A stretch of 45,455 nt of DNA from Macrocybe gigantea (Eukaryota > Basidiomycota > Agaricomycetes > Agaricales > Callistosporiaceae). Below the pieces are notes generated by a model, which was not told the origin of the DNA, searched no databases, and worked only from the letters and a program-made list of their open reading frames with translations. Shown here piece after piece: positions 21,351 to 31,235 of the stretch (position 1 is its first letter; every line of letters starts with the position of its first letter). Location: contig SJRY01000152.1 of assembly GCA_011319805.1 (NCBI GenBank), positions 1-45,455 of the forward strand, given 5' to 3'. The position numbers and the translations under genes were made by a program.

Positions 21351-22206
21351 TAGATCACCACCAGATTCAGATGATATACAGGAGCTTGTACATATTCCAC
21401 TCGCTGCCAAGGTAGATTAATAAGACGGAAGCGAGGACACCAGGACTTCCACCGATGACGGTATACCCTTCATGCAAATGTTAGATATGCACATAAACCA
21501 ATGACACTTCCTTCAAAAACTTCTTATGCAAGGGTATCTTCATGGATAGCTTTGTCCAATCAAGCTCCAGTAACTAATTCTGATACTTCTCTGCAGTCAT
21601 CTTTGTTCGCCCATGCATCATGCTACGCGCTGGCCAACACCGAAAAGGGTTTAATTCTTTGATACATCTCCAAAATAAGATTGGGCCAATGACGAGTCAA
21701 TGCCATTGTGTCGCGTATAAAACCACGAAACCTCGACGTCGACGCGTTCGTGACCTTCAAACGATGGTGAGTTACTTACGGCCCCTCGCGTTAGGGAGGC
21801 ACCAGAAAAAGCTCCCCGCTCCAGTCGAGTATCCTAGCCTCGCTTCCGGGCCTAGTTACGATGAGTGACCTTCTTTCCATATTCTTGGTCCATCCCTTCG
21901 TGCAACAAAGGAATATTCCATCCTGGTCTGCCTATGAATACCCACGATGCTGATCACTCCTACGTTCCTCAAAATGGATTGACAGCTGCCTCTGGCCACA
22001 TATATGGAACATCTCGCACCGAAGACCACCACATAGGTCACTAGATATTGCGTATTTTCGTGATCCATGGGCGCGGTTAGTCAATAGCCAAAAAAAAAAA
22101 AAACCGAACGCTCTGTCGCGCAGCAAAGGTCAGGCTTGTCTTGAAAAATGTCCAACGCTGATCTCATGGAGAAACGGGTGGACCGCAGAGCGGATATGTA
22201 AGAGAG
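21351..22206. other. Intergenic
   Basis: No supported gene between the glutamine synthetase-like gene and the next plus-strand gene. Open frames are short and lack domains. A 14-base A run lies near 22090. Confidence 0.45.
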
Positions 22207-22662
22207 ATGAGCCGCAACGTGGTGCGGAATCTGCTGGTTTTGCACCAAGACCTACTGTCTGTCTTGATCGCCAGATTGCCGTACGTATCCTTTGTTTTGA
22301 GCACCAACGCCTCTGCTGACACAGCTCATTCCCTCCAACCTGGAACGGTTCTTTGCAGAATGCAAAGTTCATTAAGTTCCTTAACCATCAATCAGAACGG
22401 ATCTCGACCGTCGAAATACCTCTAGAGATTCAACCTCCCGCTCCATGACAAAGCCGCTTCCCAGACGGAGACAGCGTCGCCGAGACTGAAGCTCATAAGG
22501 ATCGATGACCCTTCCAACGCCCTCTCGCCTGTAATGCGCGTCCGGATTGACGTTCCTGCTGGTGAGTTACCGCCATCAAGGGAAATTCGAGTCGAAGAGC
22601 CGGCCAAGACACTTGCGGAAACCGAGTCTCCTCCGAGAAAGAAAAGCGTAAGATTCGGATAG
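22207..22662 (+). pseudogene. Unknown short protein gene, frame-disrupted
   Basis: An ATG at 22207 begins MSRNVVRNLLVLHQDLLSVL, followed by a good donor (GTACGT at 22281) and an acceptor ending near 22324. After it, protein-like pieces appear in three frames: LIPSNLERFFAEC, then FIKFLNHQSERISTVEIPLE, then KAASQTETASPRLKLIRIDD continuing to PPRKKSVRFG and a stop at 22662. The order and continuity suggest one protein of about 140-150 residues broken by at least two small indels, one beside an AAAG run at about 22365 and one near 22440. It has an N-terminal helix and a basic C-terminus. I do not recognise the family. Either an assembly error or genuine decay; the former is favoured because other genes show the same lesion type. 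Confidence 0.5.
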
Positions 22663-23177
22663 AAAACGTCACTCGCAGGTCGCTGCCTGTCCATGTGCAT
22701 GTATTCATTACGTATCCGTTCACTTTTTTCCAGTAGCTTTCATCTTGCGCAAGTATAACACTGGTGGTGTTCGCCTTTGACTTTTGTAATTGGCAAGATA
22801 GAACGAGTCGGTGCTTTTCTTGTCTCAAAGATCTTCGAAGTCCGGAACGAGCTTTTCTGGGTGGAGAGCAGTCTTCTGGAGCTCTTTAGTCCGCCTAGAA
22901 CAAGACAGTCCGTCTTGCCCGCTGCCATCATTCCCGAAAGAACTCTTCTGGTGTTTCGTATACCGCTTTATCGTCGCTGAGACGTGGAGCACTTCGACCC
23001 GGTACACAGACAGCACTCGGTTTCGCCGATAACATTGCACTGGTATTCACACGACGGCATGGACACTGCCGATCCAATGCATCCAAGAGAAGTATAAATA
23101 CCTTGGAACGGCGCAGTGGTGTATCATCCATCGAGGAATTCTCGACTTGGTCATCTGCCCAACAACTTTGATCCAAC
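22663..23177. other. Intergenic and promoter of the first Kre9-like gene
   Basis: No supported gene. A TATA box lies at 23093-23100, about 78 bp before the ATG at 23178. A minus-strand open frame across 22422-23236 has no recognisable content. Confidence 0.45.
23093..23100 (+). promoter_or_regulatory. TATA box of the Kre9-like secreted protein gene
   Basis: TATAAATA, 78 bp upstream of the start codon at 23178. Strong spacing for a highly expressed secreted protein gene. Confidence 0.55.
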
Positions 23178-23749
23178 ATGCAATTCAAACAACCATTCGC
23201 CACTCTTGCGTTTGCTTTGTTTGCTTCTCTTAACATTGCCCAAGGTGCCCCTTTGGAGGAGAGGGCCGTCCAAGACGTCTATGTCCCTCGAATTCTTACT
23301 CCCAACAGTTGCACCATTTGGACCGTTGGTCACGTTGAACAGGTTACATGGTAAAATCTTTGAATCGTCATCCAAAGGTCCATTTCTCAAATCTAATCTC
23401 CTCAGGGATGCTTCTGATGCACCGCAAAACATCTCCAACAGGGCATTGGTCACTCTGAGAGGCGGTAAGTGCTTGCACGCTATCCCACTGGACTGCGCGA
23501 ATAGTTTGTGCTGAAATTTCCATCCAGTTGGAACTTTGGTGCAAGACTTTGACCTTCGGAGCGGTGCCGTGAACGTCACGGTCCCGACGACAGTGGTCCC
23601 AGGCAGATACACAATCACTCGTGCGTCGTGCGGCCCGTAAGAACGAATCTGGACTTACACATGGCATTTTCGCTCCTGCAGTTTTCGGCGATGGCGGCAA
23701 CATTAGCCCCGAATTCAGCATTGTCGCCCCTTCGCCGTCATATTCTTAG
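23178..23749 (+). CDS. Small secreted Kre9/Knh1-like domain protein
   Basis: Predicted secreted protein of 130 residues. Exons 23178-23350, 23406-23464, 23528-23620 and 23682-23749 are all in phase. A signal peptide is clear: MQFKQPFATLAFALFASLNIAQG. The mature part has the features of the fungal Ser/Thr-rich, Kre9/Knh1-type N-terminal domain: VYVPRILTPNSCTIWTVG, QVTWDASDAPQNISN, DFDLRSGAVNVTVP, VVPGRYTITLFGD. A consensus N-glycosylation site (NIS) is present. No GPI signal is visible, since the chain stops soon after the domain. Likely acts at the cell wall or outside the cell. A second, broken copy follows 700 bp downstream. Confidence 0.85.
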
Positions 23750-24435
23750 GGACAGAAGGGAAAACATGAGGCTCTGTGCTACCCAGTTTCACGAGTTATG
23801 CAGTCATGAACCTTCATGTCATTCTTTTTCGTTATGACTGGATTGTACTGAATAGATATTTTTTTGTGGACTTTGCCGAGCGATTCTGAACCTTACCGCA
23901 CAATTCCCTGCATGGACGCCGAGCACAGATGCTGACTCGAATAGTTCTGAGGAATGTCGATGTGTTGACGATTGCTCTTACGTCTATCATCTCGTCATAG
24001 GTCTGAGCTGACTTGGGTTCACCGATGTTGATTGATCAACTTCTTTGATGCATACGCGCTAAACTCAAGATGGCAAGTTCAGCGTCTAACTGATAATCCG
24101 AAGGTCCTGTACTTTGTGGGGCAAGTCGAAAAGCCACTGTTCGCTTCCATCGACCGCAGCATCAAGACGGTCAGTGCGACTGCGTTCAGATACTTTGCGA
24201 TGAAGATTTTTTAACCGTGGCGATTCGCGGCAATTGTTCAATATGCTGTCAAGGTGGGCCGGAAATGTTCAGGATCTTTGAGCCATGCCTGCAACATTTG
24301 TTCTGGGTCGTGGATATTTATAGCTTTCATAGGCGCCGTCGAGGCCTTTTCAACATTTCGACTCTCGCCGTCCAATCTCGCACGTCCAACTAGCCATCTG
24401 TAAATCTCACATTTGCAAGATATCCGTTATTCACG
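23750..24435. other. Intergenic between Kre9-like copies
   Basis: No supported gene; presumably 3' sequence of copy 1 and the promoter of copy 2. An AT-rich, TATA-like stretch lies near 24312-24320. Confidence 0.4.
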
Positions 24436-24830
24436 ATGCAATCCAAGTCTTTCATTGCCGCCATCGCTCTCTTCATCCTCTCCACCCTCACTGTCGCCAT
24501 CAACGGCGCTGCTATCGGGCTCAGAGCTGCCAAGGATGTGTTCGTCCCCACTATTCTGACGCCGAACCAGAACACAACCTGGACCGTTGGCCAAGTCGAA
24601 CAAGTCACATGGTAGAGTCTATTCTTATTGACGATCTCGCGCTTCTGCGCTGCTCTAAATATCCTCGTTGACTGCTATGATGGACATCTAGGGATACCTC
24701 GAATGCACCCCGACAGATCTCCAGCGGAGCATCGGTCGTTCTCCACGGTGGTATGATTTTTTACTGTCACCGAATTTGTGATATTAAATTGCGTCTGTGT
24801 GTAGTCGGGTTTTGGCAAGAGGTTTCTAGA
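24436..24830 (+). pseudogene. Second Kre9/Knh1-like gene, truncated
   Basis: Tandem paralog of the 23178 gene. Exon 1 (24436-24611) codes a signal peptide (MQSKSFIAAIALFILSTLTV) and the shared segment VFVPTILTPNQNTTWTVG. Exon 2 (24692-24750, 59 nt, the same length as in copy 1) codes DTSNAPRQISSGASVVLHGG. Both splice junctions are intact. In exon 3 the reading frame continues only as VGFWQEVSR and meets a stop near 24828; the expected strand equivalent to DFDLRSGAVNVTVP is missing in every frame. So the beta-sandwich is cut in half. An unrecognised downstream exon is possible but I could not find one. Confidence 0.65.
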
Positions 24831-25330
24831 TAGTCTCGTCTCCCTCACATTGCGGGAGGAATAGCATGAAGCAGTACGGTGCTAAATCTGCTGCTCTTGC
24901 AGTCAGAACCTGCTGACCGCGTGCACACACCACTCATGCAAGGCATATACTGCTCGTTCAGTCTCATGAACCTGGAGACGCTTGTCTGCGCTCCCCTCCA
25001 TGCCGATGAATTCCCCGTGCGGTAACGGGTCGCTTTGTAGATGTTGGAGAGCTTGAAAGGTTATTCATTGATGCCCAGGAAATGCATACGCAGAGGAGGC
25101 CAGCACCGAGCTGTGCCCGTCTTCAAACTCTGCCAAATTTTCCATGAGTGGGTGGCTAATAATAAAAACGACATCGCATTAATAGGGGCGCCGTCTGGCA
25201 ACCGAAAGTGGTCCTTTGGACTGGAAGGAGAAACGAATGGTCAGCGTCGATGAATGAATTAAGCCGTTGCTTACCTCGATGTTAGCAGCGTTTTGCTGTT
25301 CACTGGCAGTGTAGGGAGTGTCTCTACTTC
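24831..25330. other. Intergenic
   Basis: No supported coding sequence between the broken Kre9-like copy and VPS68. It may contain the decayed 3' end of the former. Confidence 0.35.
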
Positions 25331-25339
25331 GCCACCGGT

Positions 25340-26102
25340 TATGGTCTCATTCAACGTGTCATATGGCGTCCGGCTCTCACTATTTTCCCTAGGACCTCCT
25401 CTCGGCCATCGAACATACGCGTCACGGAAACCACATCGCCAGTCACTTCCGCACGCAAACTATGACCCGCGGCGGGTCTGTATCAAGCCATTCCTAGACC
25501 TCTTGTTAGGAAAACGTCGATGCACCATCGGGTTTACCTCGCCGGTGCACTCGCACGTCTGGAACCAAAGCATTCCCTAATCCTTCCTTTCACTCTTACA
25601 CGTTCGTCCCCGCCAACCGGACATTCATCGATGCCGCGGTGTTCTCTGCGCACGCCAAGTCCGCGTGGGGGCAGCAGCTGGGGGCTGAGGAGCCGCCAGT
25701 GCACATCGCATTCATTGACTGGATATCAGGCCTTTGCACACTGCTAGTTACCTCGTGATCAACGTGATTGACAAGGACCGTGTGCACGGCGGCGAGGAAG
25801 GGTTCGGTGACTCGCGCGCAGTGTGGCGCGCCCCGTCTCTTTTTGTTCATTGGGTTTGCGCTCATGGCTGGCGGCCTAGCGGGCAGCTGTGTGCGTTATT
25901 TCATCATCCCGTCATCCTTCCATAGCTGAATTTCAATCAGAGCTTGCGCGTGCTCAAGTACGTCCTGAACGGGTACTTGGAGCAACTCAAGTATTACGGA
26001 TATGCCAACGTGTCGCAGAGGCTCGTGCTTGTGCTGTCTGCCGCCGTCCTCTGGGTAGCCCAGAGCGGCCCAAACGAATACGAGTACAACCCCACCTTAT
26101 GA
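25340..26102 (+). pseudogene. VPS68: VPS68 / TMEM50 (UPF0220) family protein, frame-disrupted
   Basis: Four-helix endomembrane protein; in yeast Vps68 works with Vps55 in endosome-to-vacuole sorting. Recognisable pieces, in order: KPFLDLLLGKRRCTIG, VYLAGAL, TFIDAAVFSAHAKSAWG, PPVHIAFIDWISGLCTLL, YLVINVIDKDRVHGGEEGFG, DSRAVWRA, RLFLFIGFALMAGGLAGSC, then a good intron (donor GTGCGT near 25889, acceptor near 25939), SLRVLKYVLNGYLEQ, LKYYGYANVSQR and VLSAAVLWVAQSGPNEYEY, with a stop at 26102. The pieces lie in different frames: a G run of three where four are expected near 25530, a frame change near 25748, and an extra C in a C run near 25834. One intron near 25555-25605 lacks a clear AG acceptor. 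The start codon is uncertain. Confidence 0.75.
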
Positions 26103-26367
26103 TACCGTGTACGACTACTACCGCCGATTCTTAATGTTTCCTACATTTGGACTCGTGTACTTGAGTGTTTTATTCCAAGAAAAATATACAGTTAATCTAC
26201 GCCTTTTCGCTCTCCGGCACTCTAACTATCTATCGTGAATGCCAGGGAGGAATGCAGAATCGCTCACGATGCGAATTAGTCATGACGACAGGCGCGTGAT
26301 GCCAATCGGCATTCTTATCGCCAAGCACGACCTCACCGATGGTGACTAAACAACATCGACGACGACC

Positions 26368-27275
26368 ATGGCCTCTTCCAACTTCCACATCATAACATCC
26401 TCGCAGCACTTTCAGGACCTCCTCTCTCAGGACCTGAATAGAGTTTCACTCATCAACTTCTGGGCACCATGGGCAGAACCATGCAAACAGATGAACGAGG
26501 TCATCGCCGAGCTGGCCAAGAAATATCCCACTGCATTGTTTCTTCAGGTCCATTTTTTTTTCATCTTTCGCTTTCATTTCTGACCTCTTTGTCAGGTTGA
26601 AGCCGAACAGCAACAGGAGATATCCGAATCGTTTGACGTCGAAGCCGTTCCCGCCTTTATTATCCTCCGCGTATGCAATCGATCCTCAATGACACACAAG
26701 CTTTTTTTCTGATTCTTTGCGAGCTTACAGGGACACACACTCCTTGCGCGGATATCAGGTGCAGATGCCGCTGGGCTAACACAGGCATTGGCCAAGCATG
26801 TCACTGGCGGACCATCTTACCAGCCGCTCTCCAAAACCGATCAAGCGCCACCTCCGCCCAGCAATGTCTCGTATATCCCGGACCTACAGCATAAGCAGGA
26901 GACGCCTGAGGAGCTGGAGACGCGCATGCGTGCTTTGATGAGCCAGAGCAAGGTCGTCCTGTTCATGAAGGGCTCGCCCGAGGCGCCGAGGTGCGGGTTT
27001 TCAAGGAAGATTTCCGCGCTGCTCAAGAACCAGGGTGTCGAGTTTGCGCATTTCGATATCCTGACAGATGAGGCCGTCAGACAGGGTGCGTGGTGAAGTA
27101 CGCCGTTTCTCTTTCCCTGCCGCTTACCATCACGATCTATCAAACAGGTCTCAAGAAACTCAATGACTGGCCGACTTTCCCACAGCTCATAGTCAAAGGT
27201 GAATTGGTAGGCGGTTTAGACATTGTCCAGGAAATGGTGGACAGTGGAGAATTTAAGCAGCTGCTTGCAGCATAG
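26368..27275 (+). CDS. GRX4: Monothiol glutaredoxin, Grx3/Grx4 type
   Basis: Cytosolic or nuclear iron-sulfur cluster carrier used in iron sensing and cluster delivery. Exons 26368-26547, 26596-26670, 26731-27085 and 27148-27275 give 245 residues. The N-terminal thioredoxin-like domain (about 1-110) has [12 protein letters not shown], with a single Cys in the active-site position. A Pro-rich linker follows. The C-terminal glutaredoxin domain has [20 protein letters not shown], with the CGFS cluster-binding Cys near residue 173, and [19 protein letters not shown] for glutathione binding. Length, order and the single glutaredoxin domain fit fungal Grx4. No frame damage. Confidence 0.96.
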
Positions 27276-28020
27276 ACGTTTATGTGTATTGTATTCTCTC
27301 TTGGCCTTGGGATTCAAACCGTCCGAAGTTCGTGCAGATTTCAAGTAGTTCAATCTTAAATTGATTCGACTTATCGTGATTATGACTCTCCACGTTTTCA
27401 TCAGCTTACAAGCAGGTTCCGAATTAGATGGACATTATTTCCGGCATGGCCTGAGGGGATCAGAGGATCTCCCGCTTGTACAGGCAGCGACACTACAAAG
27501 AGTGTGACTCTGCCGTTAGGTTCAGATAACAACGTACTCGTTCCGTCTCCTTCCCCAGTTTAGTCGAACACTTTTATAAAGAGCACAGACAAAGCAGAAC
27601 TGCAACGCTCAAAAACTGATGGAGGACCGAATCCGTAATGGGCTCGTTGATCACGCAGTCCGATGCTAAATCGATGCCCCGTCGAGGATGTATTCGAGAT
27701 GCAGTGTGCATGCGTAGCCTTTATGCCACCATGGGAGCGTCGGAGTAATGGTAGAACCGCGAGGAGTGACGGAGGACACGGCATGAGGGCTTGCCTTACG
27801 CCTTCCGACTATCTGTTCGCGTTTCTCAGCGACGAAGGTTCCACAAAGGATGAATTGGCCTAGCAGGCGCTGCGCATGCATCAGTATGGGAGCAAGCCGG
27901 AGGCCATATGTTTTCACTCATCGTCATCCATCTCAATCACACTGTCTCTGTTTGTCGGATGAACTAGTCAGTCTTCGGGGTCAGTCATTGAAATTCTTGA
28001 GTCGAGCCGTAAAGAAAAGG
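27276..28020. other. Intergenic
   Basis: No supported gene between GRX4 and the disrupted gene at 28021. Short open frames on both strands lack recognisable features. Confidence 0.4.
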
Positions 28021-28701
28021 ATGTCTGAGCCTTTCACGTTTCTGTTTCCGCTCTAATCCACACTCTGACTCGATATCCAAGAAGCTGTGCTCGTGCCGCC
28101 CTTGCTGGCGTGCCAGGATCAAAGCGAGTACGGGACAACCTCTCGCGGATCCTCGCACAGGCTCGCAATGCAGAACCGCCGACATCGACAACGTGCAAGA
28201 CGTCGCAGAACCCATCTCCGCAGTCTGCTCATAGTCTAAAATCCTACACTTAGACGATGACGATGACGTTCGCCTGGTTATCGCTGCCAAAGGCCCTTAT
28301 GGGACCGTGCATCGAGAGCAGGGAGGAGAGCATGATGAGACACGCGATGTGATTATTCGAATCCCTTCCCGAGAATCGCATGCTGAACGTTTCCTTGACA
28401 CTGCTTTAACGGTTTTAGGATACGAAGAAGTGTTTTAAGATCGTGGAATCGCGGCTCCGGGGCTCGTCGTACTAGAATACCCAGAAAAAGGCGCAATTGA
28501 CGATCGATGATGGTCGATATGAGGCAGGCGAACCTCCGACTATTGCCCCGCCCGTCCAGATAGATATTCCATCCAATTTTGGAGTGGTTCCTCCGCTTCC
28601 TCGACGATCCTTCCAACTCGCCAAGTCCTGAAGATCTCGTGAATGCCCAAAAGCTCATGAATCGCCTATCGAAAATCGACACCACCCGGTCAACCACTAT
28701 G
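28021..28701 (+). pseudogene. Unknown protein gene, frame-disrupted
   Basis: An ATG at 28021 (MSEPFTFLFPL) is followed, on the same strand and in different frames, by convincing protein-like segments: KRVRDNLSRILAQARNAEPP, DDDDDVRLVIAAKGPYGTVH, RDVIIRIPSRESHAERFL, DTALTVLGYEEV, QLTIDDGRYEAGEPPTIAPP, VQIDIPSNFGVVPPLPRR and a natural-looking C-terminus SPSPEDLVNAQKLMNRLSKI that ends at a TAG at 28699-28701. The composition suggests one gene of roughly 220 residues with about four frame changes. No family recognised. Either assembly indels or decay. Confidence 0.45.
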
Positions 28702-28737
28702 TAGTGTTTAGCAAGGACGCCGTCTCACATTCTTCAT

Positions 28738-29400
28738 GGCGAATCTCTGGTTACCTTTGGGGATGGCGTCGGTGGCAATGGTAGATCCGTCAAGGAACGT
28801 CTGATCACACCCGATGCGTGCGGCGTCGTGCTGGACATTGGTGCAGGTTAAAAGCTGCCTCACTCTTCCGCATATTCATCGATCTTGTCTGACTAAATCC
28901 GAGCTGCTATTTTTTTTATTCATCATGCAGGACACGGGCACACGGCGCGATACTTGGACCATAACCCTGTGACGAAGTATATGTATCACGCTGGAGTCCA
29001 ACACGCTCATTCACGCCAGCTTGCACTCCGTCGCGAAGAGGCCGAGTTCGGCGAATCAAATGGATCACTGCTGATCCTCCCATATGGGGCAGAGGATACC
29101 TAGTCTATTGCACTCCTCCGTGAACGAGAACGCCTGTTGGCAGCAGCCCGCGGACACGTTCATCTCAATCCTCTCGCTCTCCACTGTCCCATCTCCAGAG
29201 CAGACCCTCTTCAGGCTTGTGAGAAATGTTCTGAAGCCAGGTTACGAGCACATCTTGAGTGACAGGAGTGACCTTGCGGGGTGACAAAGATTCTGGGCGC
29301 CTGTGGGGCAGCTCGCGTTTGGCAGGTGCAGGCTGGATCGAGAGAATGCTCTTTGAAGAAGGTGCGACTTGCATTTTGAATACCAAAGGGCGTGTATACA
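28738..29400 (+). pseudogene. METTL7-like methyltransferase pseudogene
   Basis: Remnant of an S-adenosylmethionine-dependent methyltransferase. Visible pieces: FGDGVGGNGRSVKERLITPD, GVVLDIGAG (motif I) spliced through an intact intron (about 28848-28930) to HGHTARYLDHNPVTKY, then GSLLILPYGAED, FISILSLSTVPSPEQTL, LVRNVLKPG, YEHILS, RFWAP and LAFGRCRLDR. Damage: an in-frame TAG right after GAEDT (near 29102), a frame change before the next block, a missing short segment between LKPG and YEHILS where the family has a strand, and a TGA in place of a Trp codon near 29283. Nonsense codons plus a multi-residue gap make true decay likely, unlike the single-base lesions elsewhere. Confidence 0.75.
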
Positions 29401-29590
29401 GTATCACCAAATTATCGAATTGGCTTTCGCTTGCTTTTTTTTTTTTTTGCTTTGGGACCTTTGTCGACTGTGACTCGGTCGCGACTACAGCGTCCTTTCG
29501 ACACCGACGTTGGAGACCTGAAGATACCTATAACGTAACTACGGAATGAAGACTAAGAAAAAAATGTCATCAGGGTTATTTCTCATTCAT

Positions 29591-30592
29591 TCATCCATCC
29601 TCAATCGGTCTATAGTATCGCAAACTCCTCTCGTAATCCCATACATCGTTTCCTACGCAGTTTCTCACCACACCCAACAGGACGAAGCCTACCGCGCCTG
29701 TCTCATCCTGTGACCACTTTGCTTTCACCCATTCGTCCTCGCTTTCGTCCGTGCGTCGGAAACGGCACTGAGCGAGATCAATCAATACCACTGGATGTTT
29801 CACCAGCTCCAAGTGCTGGTGAGGATGAGAGGGTGATGGAGGAGAGGGTAGGACGACAGGATCGCGGACAAGAAAGTTGTCTAGCCGGACGTCCGCATTG
29901 AGGACGTCAAAGTCGGACACGCGATCGACGACGGCGACTGCTTCATTGCAGAGCGTGGCTAGCGTCTCCTTCGGCAATGGTGGCTCGCGAGTCGTCCACG
30001 TCTGGACGAGCTGTCTGAGAGTCTGCGGAGATATGTATTCCATCAACAATCCGGGTACAATCTCCTTCACACCTTCGTCACCACTGCCACCAACGCCAAT
30101 GCGGATCTCGCGATCGACTACACTGTACAGCTTCGGGATCTCCTTTCCTTGAAGTGAGAGAAGACGCTCGTATGTATCACGTTCAGTGGTGAACATGTTG
30201 TGTGCGACATGGGCAAGATATGCTTCAAACTCGCCATCTGAAACCTCGTTGTCCCACATGTATGTCGGACTGGCAAAATCACCCATTTCGACAGAACCTC
30301 GCCTAGCGGCGTCTAGATAGGCTCGGTACTTTCGCTCCTTTTCGAGATTCCATGGTTTGCCTTCGTCAAAGTAGACACGGGTGTTTGCGAGACAACGTCG
30401 ATCGTATAGTTTGAGGATGGCTTCGGAGGGGAGTGATGAGTGGACCGGAGGAGAGAGGGAGACGCGGAGGACGGGCGACATCGTGAAAGGGCGATAGGCC
30501 TGGAGTATCCGCACCGATATCGAGATGGACGACGACGCAAATGGATGGAGTGCTATGTGGATCGTGGCGCCGTCGATGAGCTCATCGGCCAT
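29591..30592 (-). CDS. Protein kinase-like domain protein, intronless
   Basis: A single uninterrupted frame of 333 residues starts at the ATG at 30592. The C-terminal half carries kinase-fold landmarks: DVLNADVRLDNFLVRD, which resembles the catalytic loop (HRD-x-K/R-x-x-N pattern with Asp and Asn in place), and VVLIDLAQCRFRR, where the metal-binding DFG is replaced by DLA. Before it, EIVPGLLMEYISPQTLRQL matches the hinge region of fungal kinase-like proteins. A clear glycine-rich loop is not obvious; the N-terminal lobe has KLYDRRCLANTR. It belongs to the large, often lineage-expanded basidiomycete kinase-like group, and activity is uncertain. Lack of introns is unusual in this intron-rich window and may point to retroposition. 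Confidence 0.75.
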   Translation of the reverse strand: MADELIDGATIHIALHPFASSSISISVRILQAYRPFTMSPVLRVSLSPPVHSSLPSEAILKLYDRRCLANTRVYFDEGKPWNLEKERKYRAYLDAARRGSVEMGDFASPTYMWDNEVSDGEFEAYLAHVAHNMFTTERDTYERLLSLQGKEIPKLYSVVDREIRIGVGGSGDEGVKEIVPGLLMEYISPQTLRQLVQTWTTREPPLPKETLATLCNEAVAVVDRVSDFDVLNADVRLDNFLVRDPVVLPSPPSPSHPHQHLELVKHPVVLIDLAQCRFRRTDESEDEWVKAKWSQDETGAVGFVLLGVVRNCVGNDVWDYERSLRYYRPIEDG

Positions 30593-31235
30593 CTTGCAAA
30601 GCAGTAGAGTCGACGGAGCGTGGGTGACACCAAGTGTTGATCATAGAAGTTGGAGTCAGAAGAGCCACAGGAAACCCCTTTCTCCCTCCATCATCTCATC
30701 GTGGGTATGCTTTTGTCCATTCTGGTTCAGTCTGGCTACTTAAGATGATGTTAACAGCTGTACGAGCGCTAGCTTAGATTATAAGAACAGATGTAGAGAT
30801 GCTGGGACAGTCAGAGTCGACCTCCTTTCTCCTGACCTTTGCTCAATTAAAACACTATCAAAATGCGTGCAAGGAGGTCGAAACTGCCAGACCGAAGTGT
30901 CTGCTGACGAATTCCCAAGCTTGCGAGGACGGCTGGGTGCTGGCCGATGATCCGGGAGTGGAAATCAAAAGTCTTGCTGCACGATACACCAGCGCACGCC
31001 ATTTTAAGGCATTTGCTCCGATCGCGCCTTCCGACTTGGTGCAGCCTCTGGCCGTAAATTGGCGGCTCCGTTTCACCTATTTTCTGCAAGCGTCCCGTGG
31101 CAAGGGAGCTTGCCGGGTTTGTGGGTTTACTGGCGATATCAGAGTGCAGATTTTGCAATGTTGGAAGAACTTAGTTTGTTTGCATCTATGTAAGTTTCTG
31201 TGCTTCGTCTAAGAGTAAACTTGTCATCTTCCACC
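30593..31235. other. Divergent intergenic region
   Basis: About 640 bp between the kinase-like gene (-) and DUF3074 copy 1 (+), so it should contain both promoters. An open frame of about 137 codons at 30799-31212 has no recognisable feature and is probably chance. Confidence 0.4.
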
